The notes beneath the pieces were generated by a model, which ran no database searches, was not told the origin of the DNA, and saw only the letters and a program-made list of their open reading frames with translations. Positions 8,560-17,070 of a DNA stretch of 64,000 bases are shown here, in pieces. The DNA comes from Lysinibacillus mangiferihumi. Its GTDB lineage: Bacteria > Bacillota > Bacilli > Bacillales_A > Planococcaceae. The stretch is from positions 49,104-113,103 of the forward strand of contig NZ_PYWM01000016.1 in assembly GCF_003049665.1 (NCBI RefSeq), given 5' to 3'. Position 1 is the stretch's first letter. Each line of letters starts with the position of its first letter. The translations under genes were made by a program, and so were the position numbers.

Positions 8560-8694
8560 ATGCAAGCTCAAGACTTTAGACCACGAAATGTGATTATTAT
8601 TACGATTATTGTTGTTTTATCACTTATTATTGGTCACGCGATTTATGTAGATTTTATTGATGTTTCTTCATATGTAAATGAAATCGTTGAATAA
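8560..8694 (+). CDS. Small single-pass membrane peptide, 44 aa
   Basis: ATG at 8560 with an excellent AAAGGAGGAG site 6-12 nt upstream. The product has a short polar N-terminus (MQAQDFRPRN), one strongly hydrophobic helix (residues 11-30: VIIITIIVVLSLIIGHAIYV) and an acidic tail ending EIVE. I do not recognise a family. The ribosome binding site, codon use and a terminator-like hairpin about 120 bp downstream suggest a real small gene. It stands alone between topB and the tandem array. Confidence 0.7.
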   Translation: MQAQDFRPRNVIIITIIVVLSLIIGHAIYVDFIDVSSYVNEIVE

Positions 8695-8812
8695 GTTCTA
8701 AAGTATTCCATTGGTTTTAGGTAACTTGTGCAAAACTGAATCAAGTGAAGCTTTGTGGCAGTCATTAATATGTAAGTGGAATCATGCCATAAATTTATAT
8801 AGTAATAAAAAG

Positions 8813-8870
8813 AAGAATCTGCATAGCACTCTTTACTGTTACGAGGAGGCGTATAGGCAGATTCTTTTTT
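8813..8870 (+). terminator. Terminator-like hairpin after the 44-aa gene
   Basis: AAGAATCTGC (8813-8822) pairs with GCAGATTCTT (8857-8866) and is followed by TTTT on the plus strand. The 34-nt loop is long for a terminator. Reads toward the tandem array. Confidence 0.5.
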
Positions 8871-8898
8871 CTACACTTATGGGAGTTTATAGTGCTTT

Positions 8899-9444
8899 CG
8901 CGGGTAAAGTGCTTTACTCCGCGGGTATTCTTCTCCTTTTCGCGGGTAAACACCTTTACTCCGCGGGTATTCTTCTCCTTTTCGCGGATAAACACCTTTA
9001 CTCCGCGGGTATTTCTCTCCTTTTCGCGGGTAAACACCTTTACTCCGCGGGTATTTCTCTCCCTTTCGCGGGTAAACACCTTTACTCCGCGGGTATTTCT
9101 CTCCTTTTCGCGGATAAACACCTTTACTCCGCGGGTATTTCTCTCCTTTTCGCGGATAAACACCTTTACTCCGCGGGTATTTCTCTCCTTTTCGCGGGTA
9201 AACACCTTTACTCCGCGGGTATTTCTCTCCTTTTCGCGGGTAAACACCTTTACTCCGCGGGTATTTCTCTCCCTTTCGCGGGTAAACACCTTTACTCCGC
9301 GGGTATTTCTCTCCCTTTCGCGGGTAAACACCTTTACTCCGCGGGTATTCTTCTCCCTTTCGCGGGTAAACACCTTTACTCCGCGGGTATTTCTCTCCTT
9401 TTCGCGGGTAAACCTCCTTACTCCGCGGGTATTTCGCAACCAGT
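8899..9444. repeat. Tandem array: 13 units of 42 bp, built from 26 half-units of 21 bp
   Basis: CGCG recurs every 21 bp exactly, from 8899 to 9424, giving 26 half-units that alternate in two flavours: one continues GGTAAACACCTTTACTC, the other GGTATTTCTCTCCTTTT. Each 42-bp unit contains a near-perfect hairpin (CGCGGGTAAA, CACC, TTTACTCCGCG, one bulged T). Variation between units is limited to a few bases (GGGTAAA/GGATAAA, CTCCTTTT/CTCCCTTT, first and last units most divergent). The array ends at the last base of the glycosyltransferase stop codon. Because 42 is a multiple of three, reading frames of 187-305 codons stay open through it on both strands, but these are repeat artefacts. A second locus with the same 21-bp spacing is at 26150-26258. 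Confidence 0.95.
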
Positions 9445-10511
9445 CATTTGTGTAGCTGTTTGCGAAGATATTGTTGATGGTCAAGTATGCGTTGATCGTT
9501 TGGTTTATGGTGGCGTGCTGCTTCATTGTGTTCATAGGCATTTTCATAAAGCCGTAATCGATCATATAATAGACTTAATTGATAATGCGGTATCCATGTT
9601 GAGTATGCTCGTTTGTAAACGCCAATAGTGCAAGGCGTTACTTGTAAAGCTTGGGAATACCAATAAATTGCTTCCTTATTTTTCGATTGCGCCATAAAGT
9701 GTTGGCCAATTCGACAGCATGTTTCCGGTTTTGGTTGATCATACAATAATGATTGAAAAACAGCCTGTGTCGCATTCTTGGTATCTTGTAATTGCTCATA
9801 GCAATCTGCTAAATTTAAACAAGCTTGAACTTGGGCCTCAGATGTTTCGAGTGCTGTATCTAAAAATGTATGATAGTGATTAATTGCTTCTAAAAAACGG
9901 CTGTGTTGTTTTAATTCATTTGCATAATGGAAAAAATCTCTTGGCGCAAATGTATATCCGTCTGCTATTAACCGCTCATATATGCGTAGATTACAAGCTG
10001 TTTGTTGCTTTACTGGTAAATGTACAACTGCTACATCACTTTTATAAATGTTACCTGTTACATCCAAAAACTCATGCACCGCTCCCCTCCATTGATAATG
10101 TCGTGCACGCTTTACTAGACGGTATCTTTTTTCACTCGTTGCTACAGTGCCATCCGCCTCTAGCGTTATAACATAATCCATTGAAACTGCATCTATGCTT
10201 GGATAAAGAAATTGCTTTAATTGTACTAACTTTTGCTGATCTTCAGATGTGAGCACATCATCTGCATCAAGCCACAAAATATAATCTTTCGTTGCTTGCT
10301 GGAAGGAAAAGTTCCGCGCCTTTGCAAAATCATCGCACCACGGAAAATCAAAAATTCTAGAGGTATAGTGCTGTGCAATATCCTTGGTACGATCAGTTGA
10401 GCCCGTATCAATAATATTGATTTCATCCACTACATGTTGGACGGAATCCAAACATCTTTCGAGCAAGCTTTCTTCATTTTTGACAATCATACATAAACTA
10501 ATCGTTATCAT
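9444..10511 (-). CDS. Family 2 glycosyltransferase with TPR-like C-terminus
   Basis: 355 residues. The N-terminal half is a GT-A family 2 domain: MITISLCMIVKNEESLLERC, IIDTGSTDRT (nucleotide-sugar binding) and LWLDADDVL (DxD metal-binding motif, about residue 95). The C-terminal half (about 195-355) is helical with TPR-type repeats (ACLNLADCYEQLQDT, KNKEAIYWYSQALQV, YENAYEHNEAARHHKPNDQR). This architecture occurs in SunS-like and other protein or polysaccharide glycosyltransferases of Bacillales. No secreted acceptor peptide or polysaccharide cluster is adjacent, so the acceptor is unknown. Strong AAAGGGGGG site before the ATG. The gene's 3' end touches the 42-bp tandem array, leaving no room for a normal terminator. 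Confidence 0.88.
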   Translation of the reverse strand: MITISLCMIVKNEESLLERCLDSVQHVVDEINIIDTGSTDRTKDIAQHYTSRIFDFPWCDDFAKARNFSFQQATKDYILWLDADDVLTSEDQQKLVQLKQFLYPSIDAVSMDYVITLEADGTVATSEKRYRLVKRARHYQWRGAVHEFLDVTGNIYKSDVAVVHLPVKQQTACNLRIYERLIADGYTFAPRDFFHYANELKQHSRFLEAINHYHTFLDTALETSEAQVQACLNLADCYEQLQDTKNATQAVFQSLLYDQPKPETCCRIGQHFMAQSKNKEAIYWYSQALQVTPCTIGVYKRAYSTWIPHYQLSLLYDRLRLYENAYEHNEAARHHKPNDQRILDHQQYLRKQLHK

Positions 10512-10579
10512 TAGGACCCCCCTTTATGTAAGTAATATATGCAGGCTATAAAATTTGCACGCTTTTATCTAAATGCACA

Positions 10580-10610
10580 AAAAAACGAACGGCAACTGCG
10601 CCGCTCGTTC
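10580..10610 (-). terminator. Terminator of the helicase operon
   Basis: On the minus strand GAACGAGCGGC, loop GCAGTT, GCCGTTCG then TTTTTTT. Begins 7 bp after the stop codon of the 249-aa gene. Confidence 0.85.
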
Positions 10611-10616
10611 TCGCAT

Positions 10617-11366
10617 TTATAAATATTGTGCACGCCATTGTGGCTGCTCTTGGTCTGTAAGTTGCCGTTCAAGCTCTTCGTCCCATTTATTTAACAAGGT
10701 ATTCCATACACGAACGTAGATAATATCTTGTTCCTTATCGTAAAGAAGAAATTCTAGACATGGAATATCATTGATTTGTTTCGCTTCTGATGTCACAATG
10801 GTTTCGATTATTTTCTGCGAGCTTGATGCTTCTTGCTCTTCCTGCTGTAAAGCTATAAGCAACATTGCCTCATCAAATTGTTCTTGCTGCTCCGCCTCTT
10901 TATCAACATAACGATAAGGAGGCGGCAACTCATCAAATTCCTCTATCTCGTCTTCTCCAACAGGGAGAATCGCTTGGTGGCATGGACTAAATAACAAAGT
11001 CGCTGTTTCGACTTCTAACTCCTCTTCGAAAATGCCACGTGCCAACTGTTGTTGTCCTTTAGGGGTTAATGTATAGAAGCCCTCCGATTGTTCGATAAGA
11101 CGCACGCGAGACATTAATGATACTAAATCCTCAATAAACAGTGGGTCTACTAGTAAAAGCTCACTTAACTCCTGCACATTTTGAAAATTCGCTTCCTGCA
11201 TGCTTATTAACAGCATTTGCATCAAGACATCCATCGTAGAGCGACGAATCGGCTCATATGTTACCTCAATGGTACGAATTGGAATACACCAATCCGTTGC
11301 CTTTACTATTTTGACATGACGATTTTGTTGTAACTCTCTCATTAAACGTTGCTGTATTTTCAACAC
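10617..11366 (-). CDS. Winged-helix-like partner protein of the SF1 helicase
   Basis: 249 residues, GTG start at 11366, 1 bp after the helicase stop codon, with an AGGTGATG site, so the two are translated together. Residues about 45-110 look like a winged helix: NVQELSELLLVDPLFIEDLV then LIEQSEGFYTLTPKGQQQL, as in replication/repair-type wHTH modules. An acidic middle (EDEIEEFDELPPPYRYVDKE, about 140-160) and a C-terminal beta-rich part (CLEFLLYDKEQDIIYVRVWN) follow. I do not recognise a named family. Tight coupling to a large helicase suggests a DNA- or helicase-binding accessory role (inference). Confidence 0.75.
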   Translation of the reverse strand: MLKIQQRLMRELQQNRHVKIVKATDWCIPIRTIEVTYEPIRRSTMDVLMQMLLISMQEANFQNVQELSELLLVDPLFIEDLVSLMSRVRLIEQSEGFYTLTPKGQQQLARGIFEEELEVETATLLFSPCHQAILPVGEDEIEEFDELPPPYRYVDKEAEQQEQFDEAMLLIALQQEEQEASSSQKIIETIVTSEAKQINDIPCLEFLLYDKEQDIIYVRVWNTLLNKWDEELERQLTDQEQPQWRAQYL

Positions 11367-11367
11367 C

Positions 11368-14300
11368 CTACATCACCTGTCCTTTATGATTACGTAAGCC
11401 ATTGTAGGATTTCACCGTTGTTAAAAGATTGCTGTACATATCACGTGTATCCTGATGTTTCGCACGCTTCGCAAACATATCAGCACTGCCGACAAGCATT
11501 AACAGTTCTCGCGCACGAGATAGCGCGACATTTAACCTGCGATAATCTCTCGCAAAGCCAATGTCCCCTCCCTTTGGCGTATTCCGCACCATACTCACTA
11601 AGATGACATCCATCTCCATCCCTTGGAACTTATCGACTGTGCCCGTTCTAAATTGGAGATGTGGTAACTGTAATTCCTGTTGGAGAAGGCGATTAATTTT
11701 CTTCACCTGCTCGCCATAGAAGCTAATAACACCTACACTTTTCTGCGCGTCCTGTGGTATGCGTCCAGCCTTTTTCGCTTCCATCACGGCAGTATTCAAA
11801 TCCGTTAAAATATGACGAATTGTTTGTAATTCTCCTTCATTATAACGACTTGTGCCACCTTTAACTTGTTCCTCTAAAAACGGTCTTTCCGCTGGCATAT
11901 CAATCCATAGCAAATGATCATCACGACCGACAAATTGCCCTTCTAAGCCATGGTCACGGGCCGCATCCGAATCTGGTAATCCACATTGCAAGCCGTTTTC
12001 TTCCTTGTCGTAAAATGGTGTAATGCTGTGCATAATTTTTTCATGCATACGATACTGCAATGCAAGCATTTGCTTATGTGTTGAAGGTAGGTTATTAAAT
12101 AATCGCTCAAATAGCGACTCACGTAGCAAGCTTTTCAACTCTTGCGCCCCATCAAAATTAGGATTTTCTTCTAGCATGCCTTTCAACGTTTCCTCCAACG
12201 TATCATCACCAAGCAACGGCGGTAATTGATGATGGTCACCCACTAAAATAATTTTTTTGCCTTTTAACATCGGTAATAATAGCTCTGGCGGTGTAGCCTT
12301 CGATACTTCGTCGATTATGACAACATCAAACGTTGGATAGTTCTCCATAAACTCCTTGCTTGCCGAAGCAACGCATGTTGTGCCGATTACGTTGGCATGA
12401 CGCACATACAATTTACGAATTTCATCTAAATCATATTCCGTAGCGTTTTGCAGCTTATCGCGCCATTGCTCTTGTAATTTCTTACGTAGAGGTAGCTGCT
12501 GTTGTTTTCGATGGAGCTCTTCTAAACTTTCATTTGCTGTTTGAATAGCTTCCTTCACTTCTTCTAATGTGCGCTCTGGCGTGGATTGTAGCAATGTTGT
12601 TAAAGCCGTTAGTTGTTTTTCCTTTTTAAGTCCTTCTATATTAATAGCTTTAATTTTTTCTTCTAACTGCGCTAGCTCTTCGTCAATCTCTTGTAAGCTT
12701 GCCTTAGCTGTTTGATGTGCCGCTCTTTTCGGTAAGAGCTGTGTATTTGCTTGTTCAACAGCCTGAAGCTGCTGACGGGCTGTTTGCACAGAGGTTTGCG
12801 TTGTAGTTACGAGCATTTTCAACTGCTCCACAGATTCTTCTGGCATAGTCTCAGCTTGGAACGTATTTGCAAGTTGTTGTAAACGCTCGGTATGGGCTAA
12901 ATACGGCTGCAATTGACGCTGCAAGCTTTGTACATCGAAGCTTGTAATTGCACATTCTTGGTGTATTAAACTCGCGATATTTTTGCGGAGCGACTCAAAT
13001 TCACGATCTTTATGCTCCTGTTGTTGGCGAAGTGCCATCCCCTTTTGCCACACAAAATCGCGACGCATATACAGTCCCAGTAAATAGCTTTCTAACTGTT
13101 CCACTGACGGTGTTTGCCCTTCTTGAAATGAGGCATTTAGCTGTGCAAAAACGCCGTTTAAATTTTGTAGGGAGAACGATTGAACAGGCTGTTGACGACT
13201 TTTTGCAAGCGCCCGCTCTTTCCCTTCAGGTGAAACCGACGCTTCAAGTTTTGCAATCGCTTTTTGTAGACGCGTATTAATGGTTGCCCATGCTTCTAAA
13301 TCTTTGGCATCCTCTAAATGCTCTAGTCGTCGAATTTGCTGCGCTAACACAGGTGAAGGTTGAACTTGATAATGCTGTAAAAACCGCTGGATACGGTCAT
13401 AGGTTGTTAATGAAGCGATATAATTTTGACTTTCCTTCATGAAAAGCAATCGCTTATTTTCTTGTTCATATTTCACTTGAATATCTTGAAACTGGGTTGT
13501 GAGTTCTTGTTTTTCTACAAGTAATTCTTTATATTGAATAGCCGCTTGCCATTGCTCTATTTTGATGGTGTTGTCTTGAATCGTTTGTTGTAACTGTTCA
13601 GCAGATGCGTATTCAGCTACTATGTGCTCCTGTGATTGAATAGCGGACGCTAACTGTGCAAGCTGTTTTTCATAATGCTCTTTTTGTGCTTCACTCGCTT
13701 CTTTTTCCGCTTTTGCCGTTTTTAACTCTTTTTTTAGCGATTGAATTTCTTTTTGTAAAATGGGTTCGTCTATTGCTGCTTGCTCCTTAGCAGCAATTTC
13801 CTTTGTTAGTTCTTCGAGCCACGCTTGCAATTTCGCTAGCTCATCAGTTGTTTTACTTATACTCGCTTGTAATTCTTGTTCACGTTCAGTAAAAGCAGTA
13901 ATTTCTTCTTCAACAGCTGCTAATGTTTGCTCACGCCAATGTAGGGCAACATTTTCCTCAATGAATTTTTTCCCCTCTTCTTCAATACTTTCTGTTCGGC
14001 CATATCGTAAAATACGAATTTCTTGATTGGAGAGAAGTCTTCCTAAGGCATTATCAACAGCTAAGTTTGACTGTGAGGCAACGAGTGTTTTTAAGCCTGC
14101 TTTTACGTTTTGCTGGCAAATCTCTGAAATAACCGTTGTTTTCCCTGTTCCAGGGGGCCCTTGAATAACATACAAATCTTCTACAGATAACGCGCCGATT
14201 ACAGCTTTACGTTGATATTCATTTAAATTATTATGAAACTCAATATCTTCACGAAGCTTTGCTGTACGGACAGTCGGACGCTTTTCGAATAAAATCGTCT

Positions 14301-15150
14301 CTAAGCTTGCATTTACTGCTTCACCTTTTTCAAGCTTTGTAAAGCCGTTACGTAAGCGTCGAATTTGACTTAGTGTCGCAAAATTACTAAAGCTTGCTTG
14401 TTTTGAGCGCAAATTTAGCTGGTCTTTGCGTGCTTGCTCCTGTGCAAAAGGCTTTAAGTCAACTTCCACTGTTTGCTTACCCGCATTCGCTTTTAACACT
14501 TGTCCAATTTCACCACGGACCCCTTGGATGCTCACACTTAAACCTTCAAGTTGCTTCCATTCCTTCGCTTTCACATATGGACATACTAGTGTTAAACGTG
14601 AAAAATCTTCATTATAGTAGCTTTGTTTAAAGTCTGTATGAATATCATCGATTGTCGCATCACGTTCTTGAATTTTTAAATAGCCTTCCCAACTTGCAAT
14701 ACGCTTTTTCACATATTCTGTCCGTTCCTCTGCAATCGGTAGCTCTCTAATTTTCGTGTGAAGATCAAGCGGGATACCAGCCCCATTATTGGGCTTTGTG
14801 ACAAATTGCAAAGCCGCTGGTAAACGACGATTCGTATTGATTGGACCACGCATATGTACAAAACGAATATTTGTTGCTAATAACCCTTCCACTTTTAACA
14901 CACAATCCATAATCGCTGTTTTTCCGGCCAATATACTGTCTAACTTTTCATTATGCTCTGCATTAAAATAAATCGATAAAAACGTTTCGCCAATTGTTTT
15001 TGCTTTTCTTTTTTCAATATAGACGGTCAATGTTTTTTGTAACGCAAAAAAGGCATGCTCATTTGCTGAGCATTCCTCTACCGCCTCCTTCGCCTTATTC
15101 GTCAAAATTAAATTACAGCGTTGTTTCTCTAGTAAAGCGATGTTCTGCAT
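11368..15150 (-). CDS. Large SF1 (Upf1-like) helicase with internal coiled coil
   Basis: 1260 residues. N-terminal region of about 300 residues with no recognised domain, then a superfamily 1 core: Q-motif NEYQRKAVIG, Walker A GPPGTGKTT (331-339), motif Ia ASQSNLAVDNAL. A long Glu/Gln/Lys-rich coiled-coil insertion of more than 500 residues (about 390-920) separates it from Walker B IIDEVSKATPPELLL (about 945), motif III VGDHHQLPPLL, ALQYRMH (motif IV region), and the C-terminal motifs DKFQGMEMDVILVSM (about 1170) and VALSRARELLMLVGS. These are AAA_11/AAA_12 type helicase signatures. First gene of a two-gene operon with the wHTH protein. Large helicases of this design occur both as repair enzymes and in anti-phage loci; function here is not known. 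Confidence 0.88.
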   Translation of the reverse strand: MQNIALLEKQRCNLILTNKAKEAVEECSANEHAFFALQKTLTVYIEKRKAKTIGETFLSIYFNAEHNEKLDSILAGKTAIMDCVLKVEGLLATNIRFVHMRGPINTNRRLPAALQFVTKPNNGAGIPLDLHTKIRELPIAEERTEYVKKRIASWEGYLKIQERDATIDDIHTDFKQSYYNEDFSRLTLVCPYVKAKEWKQLEGLSVSIQGVRGEIGQVLKANAGKQTVEVDLKPFAQEQARKDQLNLRSKQASFSNFATLSQIRRLRNGFTKLEKGEAVNASLETILFEKRPTVRTAKLREDIEFHNNLNEYQRKAVIGALSVEDLYVIQGPPGTGKTTVISEICQQNVKAGLKTLVASQSNLAVDNALGRLLSNQEIRILRYGRTESIEEEGKKFIEENVALHWREQTLAAVEEEITAFTEREQELQASISKTTDELAKLQAWLEELTKEIAAKEQAAIDEPILQKEIQSLKKELKTAKAEKEASEAQKEHYEKQLAQLASAIQSQEHIVAEYASAEQLQQTIQDNTIKIEQWQAAIQYKELLVEKQELTTQFQDIQVKYEQENKRLLFMKESQNYIASLTTYDRIQRFLQHYQVQPSPVLAQQIRRLEHLEDAKDLEAWATINTRLQKAIAKLEASVSPEGKERALAKSRQQPVQSFSLQNLNGVFAQLNASFQEGQTPSVEQLESYLLGLYMRRDFVWQKGMALRQQQEHKDREFESLRKNIASLIHQECAITSFDVQSLQRQLQPYLAHTERLQQLANTFQAETMPEESVEQLKMLVTTTQTSVQTARQQLQAVEQANTQLLPKRAAHQTAKASLQEIDEELAQLEEKIKAINIEGLKKEKQLTALTTLLQSTPERTLEEVKEAIQTANESLEELHRKQQQLPLRKKLQEQWRDKLQNATEYDLDEIRKLYVRHANVIGTTCVASASKEFMENYPTFDVVIIDEVSKATPPELLLPMLKGKKIILVGDHHQLPPLLGDDTLEETLKGMLEENPNFDGAQELKSLLRESLFERLFNNLPSTHKQMLALQYRMHEKIMHSITPFYDKEENGLQCGLPDSDAARDHGLEGQFVGRDDHLLWIDMPAERPFLEEQVKGGTSRYNEGELQTIRHILTDLNTAVMEAKKAGRIPQDAQKSVGVISFYGEQVKKINRLLQQELQLPHLQFRTGTVDKFQGMEMDVILVSMVRNTPKGGDIGFARDYRRLNVALSRARELLMLVGSADMFAKRAKHQDTRDMYSNLLTTVKSYNGLRNHKGQVM

Positions 15151-15222
15151 GAGCTGCCCTCCCTTCCGAATTCACTAAAGTATTATTTTATCATATCGTA
15201 AAAGGTTTTCAGAAAAGAAAAA

Positions 15223-15259
15223 TCCCCTGCACAGTGATTTCCTTCCACTGTACAAGGGA
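15223..15259 (-). terminator. Terminator of the flavin reductase gene
   Basis: On the minus strand TCCCTTGTACAGTGG, loop, CACTGTGCAGGGGA then TTTTTCTTTTC. It lies 77 bp after the reductase stop codon and before the helicase start. Confidence 0.85.
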
Positions 15260-15336
15260 CTTTATAATATTGCAAAATTACGCATCAGTGTAACTCTTGC
15301 TCGTCATAACTGTTTAGGAACAGTACTTACCTTTAT

Positions 15337-15897
15337 TTAATGTTGGTCTATTGTTTCTTTCGGTAATGATTTACTCATTTCACAGTACTGAACAAAAACG
15401 CGAGCCATTTCACGTAAACGATTATGAACATCCTCGTCTACAATTTTATTGTCTGCATCAAAATGTGATGTATGTGTATAGACATAGTTTGGTGTTACAA
15501 GCGCACGGAAGTAGTCTAAAATTGGTTTTAGTTGATTTTCAACTACTAAATGGTGCTGATATGTGCCACCATTCGCTACGATAGAAACAGGCTTATAACG
15601 CATCGTTTTCGGATGTAAGAAATCGAATGCATTTTTTAACACACCTGGAATTGAAGCTTGGAAAATTGGTGTAGCAATAATATACGCATCCGCTTCTTCA
15701 AATTTTTGAATCATTTTTTTCATATCATCATTTAATGGTGAACCATCGACAATTTGATGCTTATATTCACTAAAATGCATAATTTCTAAGTCGAAACTAG
15801 CATCGAATTCTTTAATATAATGCTCTACTTGCTCTAAAATAGCACCAGTTTTACGCCCAAACATTGTGCCATCAACGAGTAAAATTTTCATATTCAT
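15337..15897 (-). CDS. NADPH-dependent FMN reductase (SsuE/flavodoxin-fold family)
   Basis: 186 residues from the ATG at 15897, which has GGAGGC 4 nt upstream; a longer frame to 15972 adds 25 residues with no site. Flavodoxin-like fold: MNMKILLVDGTMFGRKTG (phosphate loop), ADAYIIATPIFQASIPGVLK (P.YxxSxP-type FMN contact, here TPIFQASIP) and PVSIVANGGTYQHH (isoalloxazine loop). Matches the FMN_red family that supplies reduced flavin to oxygenases or acts as an azo/quinone reductase. Monocistronic. Confidence 0.87.
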   Translation of the reverse strand: MNMKILLVDGTMFGRKTGAILEQVEHYIKEFDASFDLEIMHFSEYKHQIVDGSPLNDDMKKMIQKFEEADAYIIATPIFQASIPGVLKNAFDFLHPKTMRYKPVSIVANGGTYQHHLVVENQLKPILDYFRALVTPNYVYTHTSHFDADNKIVDEDVHNRLREMARVFVQYCEMSKSLPKETIDQH

Positions 15898-16014
15898 TTT
15901 GCCTCCACATTCATCTTCTACAATAATATTGTAACAAATGAATAGAGTCACGGGAAGAATTGTAGCAGTCAAAACATGAAATTCAGTCTTTAGGCGGAAT
16001 GATATGAAAGGAAC

Positions 16015-16857
16015 CTATTTTTCATTTTTGCGATGAAATGTCACCTCTTTGTCTACTACGCTTTCTTCCACTTTAAATTTATCTCGATTAATGATAACCT
16101 CTCGATTTACCTTGTCCGCTTCAGATACATCTGCACCTTTTCGCTTTTGCCAATTAAATAGCTCCTCACGTGCAAACTCTTCGCGAACCACTTTTGGAAA
16201 ATCCATTGTAGCTAGCTGTTGGGAAGGATAGATGGTCACTGGTTGCTTCTTGCCATGTAGCGCAATAACAATCATCGCTTTTGCCACCTGCGAAGCATCG
16301 ATAGCACGCATACGTTTTAATGGTCCTATTAGCAAAGGTTTAGCAAGCTTTAACACCTTTTCGCCCGCTTTTTCGCCAAAACGAAATTCATCTCGTTGCC
16401 CTACTAACAGAGATGGACGAATAATGGATAAGCGTTGCATACCCAGCTCTATTAAAGCCTGCTCCAACTTCCCCTTCACCCGATTATAGTAAACTTTTGA
16501 CCGTTCATTTGCACCCATTGCCGTTATAACAAGCAAATGCGGAATCCCTTGTTTTTTCGCTAATGAAGCAATAGCTAGTGGATATTCAAAATCCACTTTT
16601 TCAAATTCTTCACGTGAGCCTGCCTTTTTGATTGTAGTACCTAAACAACAATATAACTCATAAGCAAATTCAATATCTTTTTCTTCTAGTGTATCGAAGT
16701 TACGAATCTTGACCTCTAACTTCGGGTGTTCATAGTGAAGCTTTCTTCGTGCAATAACGATTACCGAAACGTATTCATCATTTTCACATAACTGTTCTAT
16801 GAGCGAGCTTCCAGTTAACCCAGTGGCTCCCACAACAATTGCCGAACGCATACCCAA
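16015..16857 (-). CDS. NAD(P)-binding atypical SDR protein with charged C-terminal tail
   Basis: 280 residues. Rossmann nucleotide-binding motif VVGATGLTGSSL near the N-terminus, followed by VIVIARRKL and LYCCLGTTIKKAG and the conserved IIRPSLLVGQRDEFRFGEK typical of NAD(P)H-binding, YbjT/HTATIP2-like proteins. The annotated start is a TTG at 16857 placed 8 nt after GGAGG; the ATG two codons later is 14 nt away. The oxidoreductase fold ends near residue 215; the last 60 residues are highly charged (KVVREEFAREELFNWQKRKG, ending DKEVTFHRKNEK) and unexplained. Substrate unknown. Monocistronic. Confidence 0.82.
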   Translation of the reverse strand: MGMRSAIVVGATGLTGSSLIEQLCENDEYVSVIVIARRKLHYEHPKLEVKIRNFDTLEEKDIEFAYELYCCLGTTIKKAGSREEFEKVDFEYPLAIASLAKKQGIPHLLVITAMGANERSKVYYNRVKGKLEQALIELGMQRLSIIRPSLLVGQRDEFRFGEKAGEKVLKLAKPLLIGPLKRMRAIDASQVAKAMIVIALHGKKQPVTIYPSQQLATMDFPKVVREEFAREELFNWQKRKGADVSEADKVNREVIINRDKFKVEESVVDKEVTFHRKNEK

Positions 16858-17070
16858 TCTCTACTCCTCCTATCTGCCTTAACATAGACGGTTACTAGAT
16901 ATGTATAGTATGAATAAGAACATTAGCTTATCCTCTCTATTATTCATCGGTATGACAAACGCCATTTTTGAAGTTTAACTGCATACTTTATTTATCTAAT
17001 GTTAATTTTTACACATACTTGCCCATTTTTCACCATAATTTAAATAGACAGATGAAAGGATGGGATACAT

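Noticed and set aside
8899..9444. Possible CRISPR array
   Set aside because: The repeats are directly adjacent with no unique spacers, and there are no cas genes in the window.
8711..9628. Long open frames of 305, 256 and 187 codons across the tandem array, with 14-residue repeats such as FAGKHLYSAGISLL
   Set aside because: A 42-bp unit without stops keeps every phase open on both strands. No ribosome binding site, and one frame runs antisense into the glycosyltransferase gene.
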